A DNA stretch of 64,000 bases. Origin: Micromussa lordhowensis (lineage: Eukaryota > Cnidaria > Anthozoa > Scleractinia > Lobophylliidae). Positions 10,201-24,400 of the stretch are shown here, piece by piece. The position numbers and the translations under genes are program-made. The stretch spans positions 62,001-126,000 of the forward strand of contig CAXHUQ010000542.1 of NCBI GenBank assembly GCA_964020085.1. Direction: 5' to 3'. The notes beneath the pieces were generated by a model. It had not been told where the DNA came from. It saw nothing but the letters and a program-made list of their open reading frames with translations, and did not search any database. How positions within the stretch are numbered: position 1 is the stretch's first letter; each line of letters opens with the position of its first letter.

Positions 10201-13200
10201 GCATTTTGCCTTGGTCCCCCCTTGGCAAAATCTCAGAAAATGGCCGATTTAGGTGTCCTTGCCAAATTTGTCATAACTCGGCTCTGCGGACACTTATGGA
10301 GCCGCAGTTTGCAGCAAAATGTTGTGCTATGTTTGCACTTCAAGTGCATACTAATTAGGAGATGATGCCATTTGCGCCAGGGTGTTTTTGAAGCCCCTAT
10401 AGTCGGCCTACTTTTTTGAGCATTTTGCCTTGGTCCCCCCTTGGCAAAATCTCAGAAAATGGCCGATTTAGGTGTCCTTGCCAAATTTGTCATAACTCGG
10501 CTCTGCGGACACTTATGGAGCCGCAGTTTGCAGCAAAATGTTGTGCTATGTTTGCACTTCAAGTGCATACTAATTAGGAGATGATGCCATTTGCGCCAGG
10601 GTGTTTTTGAAGCCCCTATAGTCGGCCTACTTTTTTGAGCATTTTGCCTTGGTCCCCCCTTGGCAAAATCTCAGAAAATGGCCGATTTAGGTGTCCTTGC
10701 CAAATTTGTCATAACTCGGCTCTGCGGACACTTATGGAGCCGCAGTTTGCAGCAAAATGTTGTGCTATGTTTGCACTTTAAGTGCATACTAATTAGGAGA
10801 TGATGCCATTTGCGCCAGGGTGTTTTTGAAGCCCCTATAGTCGGCCTACTTTTTTGAGCATTTTGCCTTGGTCCCCCCTTGGCAAAATCTCAGAAAATGG
10901 CCGATTTAGGTGTCCTTGCCAAATTTGTCATAACTCGGCTCTGCGGACACTTATGGAGCCGCAGTTTGCAGCAAAATGTTGTGCTATGTTTGCACTTCAA
11001 GTGCATACTAATTAGGAGATGATGCCATTTGCGCCAGGGTGTTTTTGAAGCCCCTATAGTCGGCCTACTTTTTTGAGCATTTTGCCTTGGTCCCCCCTTG
11101 GCAAAATCTCAGAAAATGGCCGATTTAGGTGTCCTTGCCAAATTTGTCATAACTCGGCTCTGCGGACACTTATGGAGCCGCAGTTTGCAGCAAAATGTTG
11201 TGCTATGTTTGCACTTTAAGTGCATACTAATTAGGAGATGATGCCATTTGCGCCAGGGTGTTTTTGAAGCCCCTATAGTCGGCCTACTTTTTTGAGCATT
11301 TTGCCTTGGTCCCCCCTTGGCAAAATCTCAGAAAATGGCCGATTTAGGTGTCCTTGCCAAATTTGTCATAACTCGGCTCTGCGGACACTTATGGAGCCGC
11401 AGTTTGCAGCAAAATGTTGTGCTATGTTTGCACTTCAAGTGCATACTAATTAGGAGATGATGCCATTTGCGCCAGTGTGTTTTTGAAGCCCCTATAGTCG
11501 GCCTACTTTTTTGAGCATTTTGCCTTGGTCCCCCCTTGGCAAAATCTCAGAAAATGGCCGATTTAGGTGTCCTTGCCAAATTTGTCATAACTCGGCTCTG
11601 CGGACACTTATGGAGCCGCAGTTTGCAGCAAAATGTTGTGCTATGTTTGCACTTCAAGTGCATACTAATTAGGAGATGATGCCATTTGCGCCAGGGTGTT
11701 TTTGAAGCCCCTATAGTCGGCCTACTTTTTTGAGCATTTTGCCTTGGTCCCCCCTTGGCAAAATCTCAGAAAATGGCCGATTTAGGTGTCCTTGCCAAAT
11801 TTGTCATAACTCGGCTCTGCGGACACTTATGGAGCCGCAGTTTGCAGCAAAATGTTGTGCTATGTTTGCACTTCAAGTGCATACTAATTAGGAGATGATG
11901 CCATTTGCGCCAGGGTGTTTTTGAAGCCCCTATAGTCGGCCTACTTTTTTGAGCATTTTGCCTTGGTCCCCCCTTGGCAAAATCTCAGAAAATGGCCGAT
12001 TTAGGTGTCCTTGCCAAATTTGTCATAACTCGGCTCTGCGGACACTTATGGAGCCGCAGTTTGCAGCAAAATGTTGTGCTATGTTTGCACTTCAAGTGCA
12101 TACTAATTAGGAGATGATGCCATTTGCGCCAGGGTGTTTTTGAAGCCCCTATAGTCGGCCTACTTTTTTGAGCATTTTGCCTTGGTCCCCCCTTGGCAAA
12201 ATCTCAGAAAATGGCCGATTTAGGTGTCCTTGCCAAATTTGTCATAACTCGGCTCTGCGGACACTTATGGAGCCGCAGTTTGCAGCAAAATGTTGTGCTA
12301 TGTTTGCACTTCAAGTACATACTAAATAGGAGATGATGCCATTTGCGCCAGGGTGTTTTTGAAGCCCCTATAGTCGGCCTACTTTTTTGAGCATTTTGCC
12401 TTGGTCCCCCTTTGGCAAAATCTCAGAAAATGGCCGATTTAGGTGTCCTTGCCAAATTTGTCATAACTCGGCTCTGCGGACACTTATGGAGCCGCAGTTT
12501 GCAGCAAAATGTTGTGCTATGTTTGCACTTCAAGTGCATACTAATTAGGAGATGATGCCATTTGCGCCAGGGTGTTTTTGAAGCCCCTATAGTCGGCCTA
12601 CTTTTTTGAGCATTTTGCCTTGGTCCCCCCTTGGCAAAATCTCAGAAAATGGCCGATTTAGGTGTCCTTGCCAAATTTGTCATAACTCGGCTCTGCGGAC
12701 ACTTATGGAGCCGCAGTTTGCAGCAAAATGTTGTGCTATGTTTGCACTTCAAGTGCATACTAATTAGGAGATGATGCCATTTGCGCCAGGGTGTTTTTGA
12801 AGCCCCTATAGTCGGCCTACTTTTTTGAGCATTTTGCCTTGGTCCCCCCTTGGCAAAATCTCAGAAAATGGCCGATTTAGGTGTCCTTGCCAAATTTGTC
12901 ATAACTCGGCTCTGCGGACACTTATGGAGCCGCAGTTTGCAGCAAAATGTTGTGCTATGTTTGCACTTTAAGTGCATACTAATTAGGAGATGATGCCATT
13001 TGCGCCAGGGTGTTTTTGAAGCCCCTATAGTCGGCCTACTTTTTTGAGCATTTTGCCTTGGTCCCCCCTTGGCAAAATCTCAGAAAATGGCCGATTTAGG
13101 TGTCCTTGCCAAATTTGTCATAACTCGGCTCTGCGGACACTTATGGAGCCGCAGTTTGCAGCAAAATGTTGTGCTATGTTTGCACTTCAAGTGCATACTA

Positions 13201-16200
13201 ATTAGGAGATGATGCCATTTGCGCCAGGGTGTTTTTGAAGCCCCTATAGTCGGCCTACTTTTTTGAGCATTTTGCCTTGGTCCCCCCTTGGCAAAATCTC
13301 AGAAAATGGCCGATTTAGGTGTCCTTGCCAAATTTGTCATAACTCGGCTCTGCGGACACTTATGGAGCCGCAGTTTGCAGCAAAATGTTGTGCTATGTTT
13401 GCACTTCAAGTGCATACTAATTAGGAGATGATGCCATTTGCGCCAGGGTGTTTTTGAAGCCCCTATAGTCGGCCTACTTTTTTGAGCATTTTGCCTTGGT
13501 CCCCCCTTGGCAAAATCTCAGAAAATGGCCGATTTAGGTGTCCTTGCCAAATTTGTCATAACTCGGCTCTGCGGACACTTATGGAGCCGCAGTTTGCAGC
13601 AAAATGTTGTGCTATGTTTGCACTTTAAGTGCATACTAATTAGGAGATGATGCCATTTGCGCCAGGGTGTTTTTGAAGCCCCTATAGTCGGCCTACTTTT
13701 TTGAGCATTTTGCCTTGGTCCCCCCTTGGCAAAATCTCAGAAAATGGCCGATTTAGGTGTCCTTGCCAAATTTGTCATAACTCGGCTCTGCGGACACTTA
13801 TGGAGCCGCAGTTTGCAGCAAAATGTTGTGCTATGTTTGCACTTCAAGTGCATACTAATTAGGAGATGATGCCATTTGCGCCAGGGTGTTTTTGAAGCCC
13901 CTATAGTCGGCCTACTTTTTTGAGCATTTTGCCTTGGTCCCCCCTTGGCAAAATCTCAGAAAATGGCCGATTTAGGTGTCCTTGCCAAATTTGTCATAAC
14001 TCGGCTCTGCGGACACTTATGGAGCCGCAGTTTGCAGCAAAATGTTGTGCTATGTTTGCACTTCAAGTGCATACTAATTAGGAGATGATGCCATTTGCGC
14101 CAGGGTGTTTTTGAAGCCCCTATAGTCGGCCTACTTTTTTGAGCATTTTGCCTTGGTCCCCCCTTGGCAAAATCTCAGAAAATGGCCGATTTAGGTGTCC
14201 TTGCCAAATTTGTCATAACTCGGCTCTGCGGACACTTATGGAGCCGCAGTTTGCAGCAAAATGTTGTGCTATGTTTGCACTTCAAGTTCATACTAATTAG
14301 GAGATGATGCCATTTGCGCCAGGGTGTTTTTGAAGCCCCTATAGTCGGCCTACTTTTTTGAGCCTTTTGCCTTGGTCCCCCCTTGGCAAAATCTCAGAAA
14401 ATGGCCGATTTAGGTGTCCTTGCCAAATTTGTCATAACTCGGCTCTGCGGACACTTATGGAGCCGCAGTTTACAGCAAAATGTTGTGCTATGTTTGCACT
14501 TCAAGTACATACTAATTAGGAGATGATGCCATTTGCGCCAGGGTGTTTTTGAAGCCCCTATAATCGGCCTACTTTTTTGAGCATTTTGCCTTGGTCCCCC
14601 TTTGGCAAAATCTCAGAAAATGGCCGATTTAGGTGTCCTTGCCAAATTTGTCATAACTCGGCTCTGCGGACACTTATGGAGCCGCAGTTTGCAGCAAAAT
14701 GTTGTGCTATGTTTGCACTTCAAGTGCATACTAATTAGGAGATGATGCCATTTGCGCCAGGGTGTTTTTGAAGCCCCTATAGTCGGCCTACTTTTTTGAG
14801 CATTTTGCCTTGGTCCCCCCTTGGCAAAATCTCAGAAAATGGCCGATTTAGGTGTCCTTGCCAAATTTGTCATAACTCGGCTCTGCGGACACTTATGGAG
14901 CCGCAGTTTGCAGCAAAATGTTGTGCTATGTTTGCACTTCAAGTGCATACTAATTAGGAGATGATGCCATTTGCGCCAGGGTGTTTTTGAAGCCCCTATA
15001 GTCGGCCTACTTTTTTGAGCATTTTGCCTTGGTCCCCCCTTGGCAAAATCTCAGAAAATGGCCGATTTAGGTGTCCTTGCCAAATTTGTCATAACTCGGC
15101 TCTGCGGACACTTATGGAGCCGCAGTTTGCAGCAAAATGTTGTGCTATGTTTGCACTTCAAGTGCATACTAATTAGGAGATGATGCCATTTGCGCCAGGG
15201 TGTTTTTGAAGCCCCTATAGTCGGCCTACTTTTTTGAGCATTTTGCCTTGGTCCCCCATTGGCAAAATCTCAGAAAATGGCCGATTTAGGTGTCCTTGCC
15301 AAATTTGTCATAACTCGGCTCTGCGGACACTTATGGAGCCGCAGTTTGCAGCAAAATGTTGTGCTATGTTTGCACTTCAAGTTCATACTAATTAGGAGAT
15401 GATGCCATTTGCGCCAGGGTGTTTTTGAAGCCCCTATAGTCGGCCTACTTTTTTGAGCATTTTGCCTTGGTCCCCCCTTGGCAAAATCTCAGAAAATGGC
15501 CGATTTAGGTGTCCTTGCCAAATTTGTCATAACTCGGCTCTGCGGACACTTATGGAGCCGCAGTTTGCAGCAAAATGTTGTGCTATGTTTGCACTTCAAG
15601 TGCATACTAATTAGGAGATGATGCCATTTGCGCCAGGGTGTTTTTGAAGCCCCTATAGTCGGCCTACTTTTTTGAGCATTTTGCCTTGGTCCCCCCTTGG
15701 CAAAATCTCAGAAAATGGCCGATTTAGGTGTCCTTGCCAAATTTGTCATAACTCGGCTCTGCGGACACTTATGGAGCCGCAGTTTGCAGCAAAATGTTGT
15801 GCTATGTTTGCACTTTAAGTGCATACTAATTAGGAGATGATGCCATTTGCGCCAGGGTGTTTTTGAAGCCCCTATAGTCGGCCTACTTTTTTGAGCATTT
15901 TGCCTTGGTCCCCCCTTGGCAAAATCTCAGAAAATGGCCGATTTAGGTGTCCTTGCCAAATTTGTCATAACTCGGCTCTGCGGACACTTATGGAGCCGCA
16001 GTTTGCAGCAAAATGTTGTGCTATGTTTGCACTTTAAGTGCATACTAATTAGGAGATGATGCCATTTGCGCCAGTGTGTTTTTGAAGCCCCTATAGTCGG
16101 CCTACTTTTTTGAGCATTTTGCCTTGGTCCCCCCTTGGCAAAATCTCAGAAAATGGCCGATTTAGGTGTCCTTGCCAAATTTGTCATAACTCGGCTCTGC

Positions 16201-19200
16201 GGACACTTATGGAGCCGCAGTTTGCAGCAAAATGTTGTGCTATGTTTGCACTTCAAGTGCATACTAATTAGGAGATGATGCCATTTGCGCCAGGGTGTTT
16301 TTGAAGCCCCTATAGTCGGCCTACTTTTTTGAGCATTTTGCCTTGGTCCCCCCTTGGCAAAATCTCAGAAAATGGCCGATTTAGGTGTCCTTGCCAAATT
16401 TGTCATAACTCGGCTCTGCGGACACTTATGGAGCCGCAGTTTGCAGCAAAATGTTGTGCTATGTTTGCACTTCAAGTGCATACTAATTAGGAGATGATGC
16501 CATTTGCGCCAGGGTGTTTTTGAAGCCCCTATAGTCGGCCTACTTTTTTGAGCATTTTGCCTTGGTCCCCCCTTGGCAAAATCTCAGAAAATGGCCGATT
16601 TAGGTGTCCTTGCCAAATTTGTCATAACTCGGCTCTGCGGACACTTATGGAGCCGCAGTTTGCAGCAAAATGTTGTGCTATGTTTGCACTTCAAGTACAT
16701 ACTAATTAGGAGATGATGCCATTTGCGCCAGGGTGTTTTTGAAGCCCCTATAGTCGGCCTACTTTTTTGAGCATTTTGCCTTGGTCCCCCTTTGGCAAAA
16801 TCTCAGAAAATGGCCGATTTAGGTGTCCTTGCCAAATTTGTCATAACTCGGCTCTGCGGACACTTATGGAGCCGCAGTTTGCAGCAAAATGTTGTGCTAT
16901 GTTTGCACTTCAAGTGCATACTAATTAGGAGATGATGCCATTTGCGCCAGGGTGTTTTTGAAGCCCCTATAGTCGGCCTACTTTTTTGAGCATTTTGCCT
17001 TGGTCCCCCCTTGGCAAAATCTCAGAAAATGGCCGATTTAGGTGTCCTTGCCAAATTTGTCATAACTCGGCTCTGCGGACACTTATGGAGCCGCAGTTTG
17101 CAGCAAAATGTTGTGCTATGTTTGCACTTCAAGTGCATACTAATTAGGAGATGATGCCATTTGCGCCAGGGTGTTTTTGAAGCCCCTATAGTCGGCCTAC
17201 TTTTTTGAGCATTTTGCCTTGGTCCCCCCTTGGCAAAATCTCAGAAAATGGCCGATTTAGGTGTCCTTGCCAAATTTGTCATAACTCGGCTCTGCGGACA
17301 CTTATGGAGCCGCAGTTTGCAGCAAAATGTTGTGCTATGTTTGCACTTCAAGTGCATACTAATTAGGAGATGATGCCATTTGCGCCAGGGTGTTTTTGAA
17401 GCCCCTATAGTCGGCCTACTTTTTTGAGCATTTTGCCTTGGTCCCCCCTTGGCAAAATCTCAGAAAATGGCCGATTTAGGTGTCCTTGCCAAATTTGTCA
17501 TAACTCGGCTCTGCGGACACTTATGGAGCCGCAGTTTGCAGCAAAATGTTGTGCTGTATTTGCACTTCAAGTGCATACTAATTAGGAGATGATGCCATTT
17601 GCGCCAGGGTGTTTTTGAAGCCCCTATAGTCGATCTACTTTTTTGAGCATTTTGCCTTGGTCCCCCCTTGGCAAAATCTCAGAAAATGGCCGATTTAGGT
17701 GTCCTTGCCAAATTTGTCATAACTCGGCTCTGCGGACACTTATGGAGCCGCAGTTTGCAGCAAAATGTTGTGCTATGTTTGCACTTCAAGTGCATACTAA
17801 TTAGGAGATGATGCCATTTGCGCCAGGGTGTTTTTGAAGCCCCTATAGTCGGCCTACTTTTTTGAGCATTTTGCCTTGGTCCCCCCTTGGCAAAATCTCA
17901 GAAAATGGCCGATTTAGGTGTCCTTGCCAAATTTGTCATAACTCGGCTCTGCGGACACTTATGGAGCCGCAGTTTGCAGCAAAATGTTGTGCTATGTTTG
18001 CACTTCAAGTGCATACTAATTAGGAGATGATGCCATTTGCGCCAGGGTGTTTTTTAAGCCCCTATAGTCGGCCTACTTTTTTGAGCATTTTGCCTTGGTC
18101 CCCCCTTGGCAAAATCTCAGAAAATGGCCGATTTAGGTGTCCTTGCCAAATTTGTCATAACTCGGCTCTGCGGACACTTATGGAGCCGCAGTTTGCAGCA
18201 AAATGTTGTGCTGTGTTTGCACTTCAAGTGCATACTAATTAGGAGATGATGCCATTTGCGCCAGGGTGTTTTTGAAGCCCCTATAGTCGATCTACGTTTT
18301 TGAGCATTTTGCCTTGGTCCCCCCTTGGCAAAATCTCAGAAAATGGCCGATTTAGGTGTCCTTGCCAAATTTGTCATAACTCGGCTCTGCGGACACTTAT
18401 GGAGCCGCAGTTTGCAGCAAAATGTTGTGCTATGTTTGCACTTCAAGTGCATACTAATTAGGAGATGATGCCATTTGCGCCAGGGTGTTTTTGAAGCCCC
18501 TATAATCGGCCTACTTTTTTGAGCATTTTGCCTTGGTCCCCCCTTGGCAAAATCTCAGAAAATGGCCGATTAAGGTGTCCTTGCCAAATTTGTCATAACT
18601 CGGCTCTGCGGACACTTATGGAGCCGCAGTTTGCAGCAAAATGTTGTGCTATGTTTGCACTTCAAGTGCATACTAATTAGGAGATGATGCCATTTGCGCC
18701 AGGGTGTTTTTGAAGCCCCTATAGTCGGCCTACTTTTTTGAGCATTTTGCCTTGGTCCCCCCTTGGCAAAATCTCAGAAAATGGCCGATTAAGGTGTCCT
18801 TGCCAAATTTGTCATAACTCGGCTCTGCGGACACTTATGGAGCCGCAGTTTGCAGCAAAATGTTGTGCTATGTTTGCACTTCAAGTGCATACTAATTAGG
18901 AGATGATGCCATTTGCGCCAGGGTGTTTTTGAAGCCCCTATAGTCGGCCTACTTTTTTGAGCATTTTGCCTTGGTCCCCCCTTGGCAAAATCTCAGAAAA
19001 TGGCCGATTTAGGTGTCCTTGCCAAATTTGTCATAACTCGGCTCTGCGGACACTTATGGAGCCGCAGTTTGCAGCAAAATGTTGTGCTATGTTTGCACTT
19101 CAAGTGCATACTAATTAGGAGATGATGCCATTTGCGCCAGGGTGTTTTTGAAGCCCCTATAGTCGGCCTACTTTTTTGAGCATTTTGCCTTGGTCCCCCC

Positions 19201-21461
19201 TTGGCAAAATCACAGAAAATGGCCGATTTAGGTGTCCTTGCCAAATTTGTCATAACTCGGCTCTGCGGACACTTATGGAGCCGCAGTTTGCAGCAAAATG
19301 TTGTGCTATGTTTGCACTTCAAGTGCATACTAATTAGGAGATGATGCCATTTGCGCCAGGGTGTTTTTGAAGCCCCTATAGTCGGCCTACTTTTTTGAGC
19401 ATTTTGCCTTGGTCCCCCCTTGGCAAAATCTCAGAAAATGGCCGATTTAGGTGTCCTTGCCAAATTTGTCATAACTCGGCTCTGCGGACACTTATGGAGC
19501 CGCAGTTTGCAGCAAAATGTTGTGCTATGTTTGCACTTTAAGTGCATACTAATTGGGAGATGATGCCATTTGCGCCAGGGTGTTTTTGAAGCCCCTATAG
19601 TCGGCCTACTTTTTTGAGCATTTTGCCTTGGTCCCCGCTTGGCAAAATCTCAGAAAATGGCCGATTTAGGTGTCCTTGCCAAATTTGTCATAACTCGGCT
19701 CTGCGGACACTTATGGAGCCGCAGTTTGCAGCAAAATGTTGTGCTATGTTTGCACTTCAAGTGCATACTAATTAGGAGATGATGCCATTTGCGCCAGGGT
19801 GTTTTTGAAGCCCCTATAGTCGGCCTACTTTTTTGAGCATTTTGCCTTGGTCCCCCCTTGGCAAAATCTCAGAAAATGGCCGATTTAGGTGTCCTTGCCA
19901 AATTTGTCATAACTCGGCTCTGCGGACACTTATGGAGCCGCAGTTTGCAGCAAAATGTTGTGCTATGTTTGCACTTTAAGTGCATACTAATTAGGAGATG
20001 ATGCCATTTGCGCCAGGGTGTTTTTGAAGCCCCTATAGTCGGCCTACTTTTTTGAGCATTTTGCCTTGGTCCCCCCTTGGCAAAATCTCAGAAAATGGCC
20101 GATTTAGGTGTCCTTGCCAAATTTGTCATAACTCGGCTCTGCGGACACTTATGGAGCCGCAGTTTGCAGCAAAATGTTGTGCTATGTTTGCACTTCAAGT
20201 GCATACTAATTAGGAGATGATGCCATTTGCGCCAGGGTGTTTTTGAAGCCCCTATAGTCGGCCTACTTTTTTGAGCATTTTGCCTTGGTCCCCCCTTGGC
20301 AAAATCTCAGAAAATGGCCGATTTAGGTGTCCTTGCCAAATTTGTCATAACTCGGCTCTGCGGACACTTATGGAGCCGCAGTTTGCAGCAAAATGTTGTG
20401 CTATGTTTGCACTTTAAGTGCATACTAATTGGGAGATGATGCCATTTGCGCCAGGGTGTTTTTGAAGCCCCTATAGTCGGCCTACTTTTTTGAGCATTTT
20501 GCCTTGGTCCCCCCTTGGCAAAATCTCAGAAAATGGCCGATTTAGGTGTCCTTGCCAAATTTGTCATAACTCGGCTCTGCGGACACTTATGGAGCCGCAG
20601 TTTGCAGCAAAATGTTGTGCTATGTTTGCACTTCAAGTGCATACTAATTAGGAGATGATGCCATTTGCGCCAGGGTGTTTTTGAAGCCCCTATAGTCGGC
20701 CTACTTTTTTGAGCATTTTGCCTTGGTCCCCCCTTGGCAAAATCTCAGAAAATGGCCGATTTAGGTGTCCTTGCCAAATTTGTCATAACTCGGCTCTGCG
20801 GACACTTATGGAGCCGCAGTTTGCAGCAAAATGTTGTGCTATGTTTGCACTTCAAGTGCATACTAATTAGGAGATGATGCCATTTGCGCCAGGGTGTTTT
20901 TGAAGCCCCTATAGTCGGCCTACTTTTTTGAGCATTTTGCCTTGGTCCCCCCTTGGCAAAATCTCAGAAAATGGCCGATTTAGGTGTCCTTGCCAAATTT
21001 GTCATAACTCGGCTCTGCGGACACTTATGGAGCCGCAGTTTGCAGCAAAATGTTGTGCTATGTTTGCACTTCAAGTGCATACTAATTAGGAGATGATGCC
21101 ATTTGCGCCAGGGTGTTTTTGAAGCCCCTATAGTCGGCCTACTTTTTTGAGCATTTTGCCTTGGTCCCCCCTTGGCAAAATCTCAGAAAATGGCCGATTT
21201 AGGTGTCCTTGCCAAATTTGTCATAACTCGGCTCTGCGGACACTTATGGAGCCGCAGTTTGCAGCAAAATGTTGTGCTATGTTTGCACTTCAAGTGCATA
21301 CTAATTAGGAGATGATGCCATTTGCGCCAGGGTGTTTTTGAAGCCCCTATAGTCGGCCTACTTTTTTGAGCATTTTGCCTTGGTCCCCCCTTGGCAAAAT
21401 CTCAGAAAATGGCCGATTTAGGTGTCCTTGCCAAATTTGTCATAACTCGGCTCTGCGGACA
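5694..21461. repeat. Left copy of large segmental duplication (copies 27-98)
   Basis: These 72 copies carry an ordered series of marker variants that reappears in copies 118-171. In order: T49 at 28 and 31; G54T at 34; T49 at 36; T49+G89T at 37; G54A+T63A+C148T at 41; T49 at 44 and 47; then after a 16-copy expansion G54T at 66; G19A+G54A+G110A+C148T at 67; C148A at 70; T49+G89T at 74; G54A+C148T at 77; A37G+GATC at 81; G98T at 83; A37G+GATC at 84; G110A+T177A at 85; T177A at 86; T160A at 88; T49+A65G+C147G at 90; T49 at 92; T49+A65G at 94. Private changes here include A130C (66), G39A (81) and T120G (84). Confidence 0.9.
7227..14234. repeat. 16-copy tandem duplication (copies 34-49 and 50-65)
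   Basis: Markers repeat at a 3,504-bp offset: T49 at 36/52, G89T at 37/53, the rare trio G54A+T63A+C148T at 41/57, T49 at 44/60 and 47/63. Differences are in the first copy (34 has G54T, 50 has T49) and at position 49 of 37 versus 53. The boundary between the two halves is about 10,731. The right duplicon (copies 118-171) has this unit only once, so the expansion is specific to the left duplicon, or was lost from the right. Confidence 0.88.
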
Positions 21462-24400
21462 CTTATGGAGCCGCAGTTTGCAGCAAAATGTTGTGCTATG
21501 TTTGCACTTCAAGTGCATACTAATTAGGAGATGATGCCATTTGCGCCAGGGTGTTTTTGAAGCCCCTATAGTCGGCCTACTTTTTTGAGCATTTTGCCTT
21601 GGTCCCCCCTTGGCAAAATCTCAGAAAATGGCCGATTTAGGTGTCCTTGCCAAATTTGTCATAACTCGGCTCTGCGGACACTTATGGAGCCGCAGTTTGC
21701 AGCAAAATGTTGTGCTATGTTTGCACTTCAAGTGCATACTAATTAGGAGATGATGCCATTTGCGCCAGGGTGTTTTTGAAGCCCCTATAGTCGGCCTACT
21801 TTTTTGAGCATTTTGCCTTGGTCCCCCCTTGGCAAAATCTCAGAAAATGGCCGATTTAGGTGTCCTTGCCAAATTTGTCATAACTCGGCTCTGCGGACAC
21901 TTATGGAGCCGCAGTTTGCAGCAAAATGTTGTGCTATGTTTGCACTTTAAGTGCATACTAATTAGGAGATGATGCCATTTGCGCCAGGGTGTTTTTGAAG
22001 CCCCTATAGTCGGCCTACTTTTTTGAGCATTTTGCCTTGGTCCCCCCTTGGCAAAATCTCAGAAAATGGCCGATTTAGGTGTCCTTGCCAAATTTGTCAT
22101 AACTCGGCTCTGCGGACACTTATGGAGCCGCAGTTTGCAGCAAAATGTTGTGCTATGTTTGCACTTCAAGTGCATACTAATTAGGAGATGATGCCATTTG
22201 CGCCAGGGTGTTTTTGAAGCCCCTATAGTCGGCCTACTTTTTTGAGCATTTTGCCTTGGTCCCCCCTTGGCAAAATCTCAGAAAATGGCCGATTTAGGTG
22301 TCCTTGCCAAATTTGTCATAACTCGGCTCTGCGGACACTTATGGAGCCGCAGTTTGCAGCAAAATGTTGTGCTATGTTTGCACTTCAAGTGCATACTAAT
22401 TAGGAGATGATGCCATTTGCGCCAGGGTGTTTTTGAAGCCCCTATAGTCGGCCTACTTTTTTGAGCATTTTGCCTTGGTCCCCCCTTGGCAAAATCTCAG
22501 AAAATGGCCGATTTAGGTGTCCTTGCCAAATTTGTCATAACTCGGCTCTGCGGACACTTATGGAGCCGCAGTTTGCAGCAAAATGTTGTGCTATGTTTGC
22601 ACTTTAAGTGCATACTAATTAGGAGATGATGCCATTTGCGCCAGGGTGTTTTTGAAGCCCCTATAGTCGGCCTACTTTTTTGAGCATTTTGCCTTGGTCC
22701 CCCCTTGGCAAAATCTCAGAAAATGGCCGATTTAGGTGTCCTTGCCAAATTTGTCATAACTCGGCTCTGCGGACACTTATGGAGCCGCAGTTTGCAGCAA
22801 AATGTTGTGCTATGTTTGCACTTCAAGTGCATACTAATTAGGAGATGATGCCATTTGCGCCAGGGTGTTTTTGAAGCCCCTATAGTCGGCCTACTTTTTT
22901 GAGCATTTTGCCTTGGTCCCCCCTTGGCAAAATCTCAGAAAATGGCCGATTTAGGTGTCCTTGCCAAATTTGTCATAACTCGGCTCTGCGGACACTTATG
23001 GAGCCGCAGTTTGCAGCAAAATGTTGTGCTATGTTTGCACTTCAAGTGCATACTAATTAGGAGATGATGCCATTTGCGCCAGGGTGTTTTTGAAGCCCCT
23101 ATAGTCGGCCTACTTTTTTGAGCATTTTGCCTTGGTCCCCCCTTGGCAAAATCTCAGAAAATGGCCGATTTAGGTGTCCTTGCCAAATTTGTCATAACTC
23201 GGCTCTGCGGACACTTATGGAGCCGCAGTTTGCAGCAAAATGTTGTGCTATGTTTGCACTTCAAGTGCATACTAATTAGGAGATGATGCCATTTGCGCCA
23301 GGGTGTTTTTGAAGCCCCTATAGTCGGCCTACTTTTTTGAGCATTTTGCCTTGGTCCCCCCTTGGCAAAATCTCAGAAAATGGCCGATTTAGGTGTCCTT
23401 GCCAAATTTGTCATAACTCGGCTCTGCGGACACTTATGGAGCCGCAGTTTGCAGCAAAATGTTGTGCTATGTTTGCACTTCAAGTGCATACTAATTAGGA
23501 GATGATGCCATTTGCGCCAGGGTGTTTTTGAAGCCCCTATAGTCGGCCTACTTTTTTGAGCATTTTGCCTTGGTCCCCCCTTGGCAAAATCTCAGAAAAT
23601 GGCCGATTTAGGTGTCCTTGCCAAATTTGTCATAACTCGGCTCTGCGGACACTTATGGAGCCGCAGTTTGCAGCAAAATGTTGTGCTATGTTTGCACTTT
23701 AAGTGCATACTAATTAGGAGATGATGCCATTTGCGCCAGGGTGTTTTTGAAGCCCCTATAGTCGGCCTACTTTTTTGAGCATTTTGCCTTGGTCCCCCCT
23801 TGGCAAAATCTCAGAAAATGGCCGATTTAGGTGTCCTTGCCAAATTTGTCATAACTCGGCTCTGCGGACACTTATGGAGCCGCAGTTTGCAGCAAAATGT
23901 TGTGCTATGTTTGCACTTTAAGTGCATACTAATTAGGAGATGATGCCATTTGCGCCAGGGTGTTTTTGAAGCCCCTATAGTCGGCCTACTTTTTTGAGCA
24001 TTTTGCCTTGGTCCCCCCTTGGCAAAATCTCAGAAAATGGCCGATTTAGGTGTCCTTGCCAAATTTGTCATAACTCGGCTCTGCGGACACTTATGGAGCC
24101 GCAGTTTGCTGCAAAATGTTGTGCTATGTTTGCACTTCAAGTGCATACTAATTAGGAGATGATGCCATTTGCGCCAGGGTGTTTTTGAAGCCCCTATAGT
24201 CGGCCTACTTTTTTGAGCATTTTGCCTTGGTCCCCCCTTGGCAAAATCTCAGAAAATGGCCGATTTAGGTGTCCTTGCCAAATTTGTCATAACTCGGCTC
24301 TGCGGACACTTATGGAGCCGCAGTTTGCAGCAAAATGTTGTGCTATGTTTGCACTTCAAGTGCATACTAATTAGGAGATGATGCCATTTGCGCCAGGGTG

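Noticed and set aside
18993..19328. 111-codon minus-strand frame, also at 34980-35315
   Set aside because: It is opened by the single change T160A, which turns a minus-strand TGA into TGT, and is duplicated with the segmental duplication. It is a by-product of the repeat.
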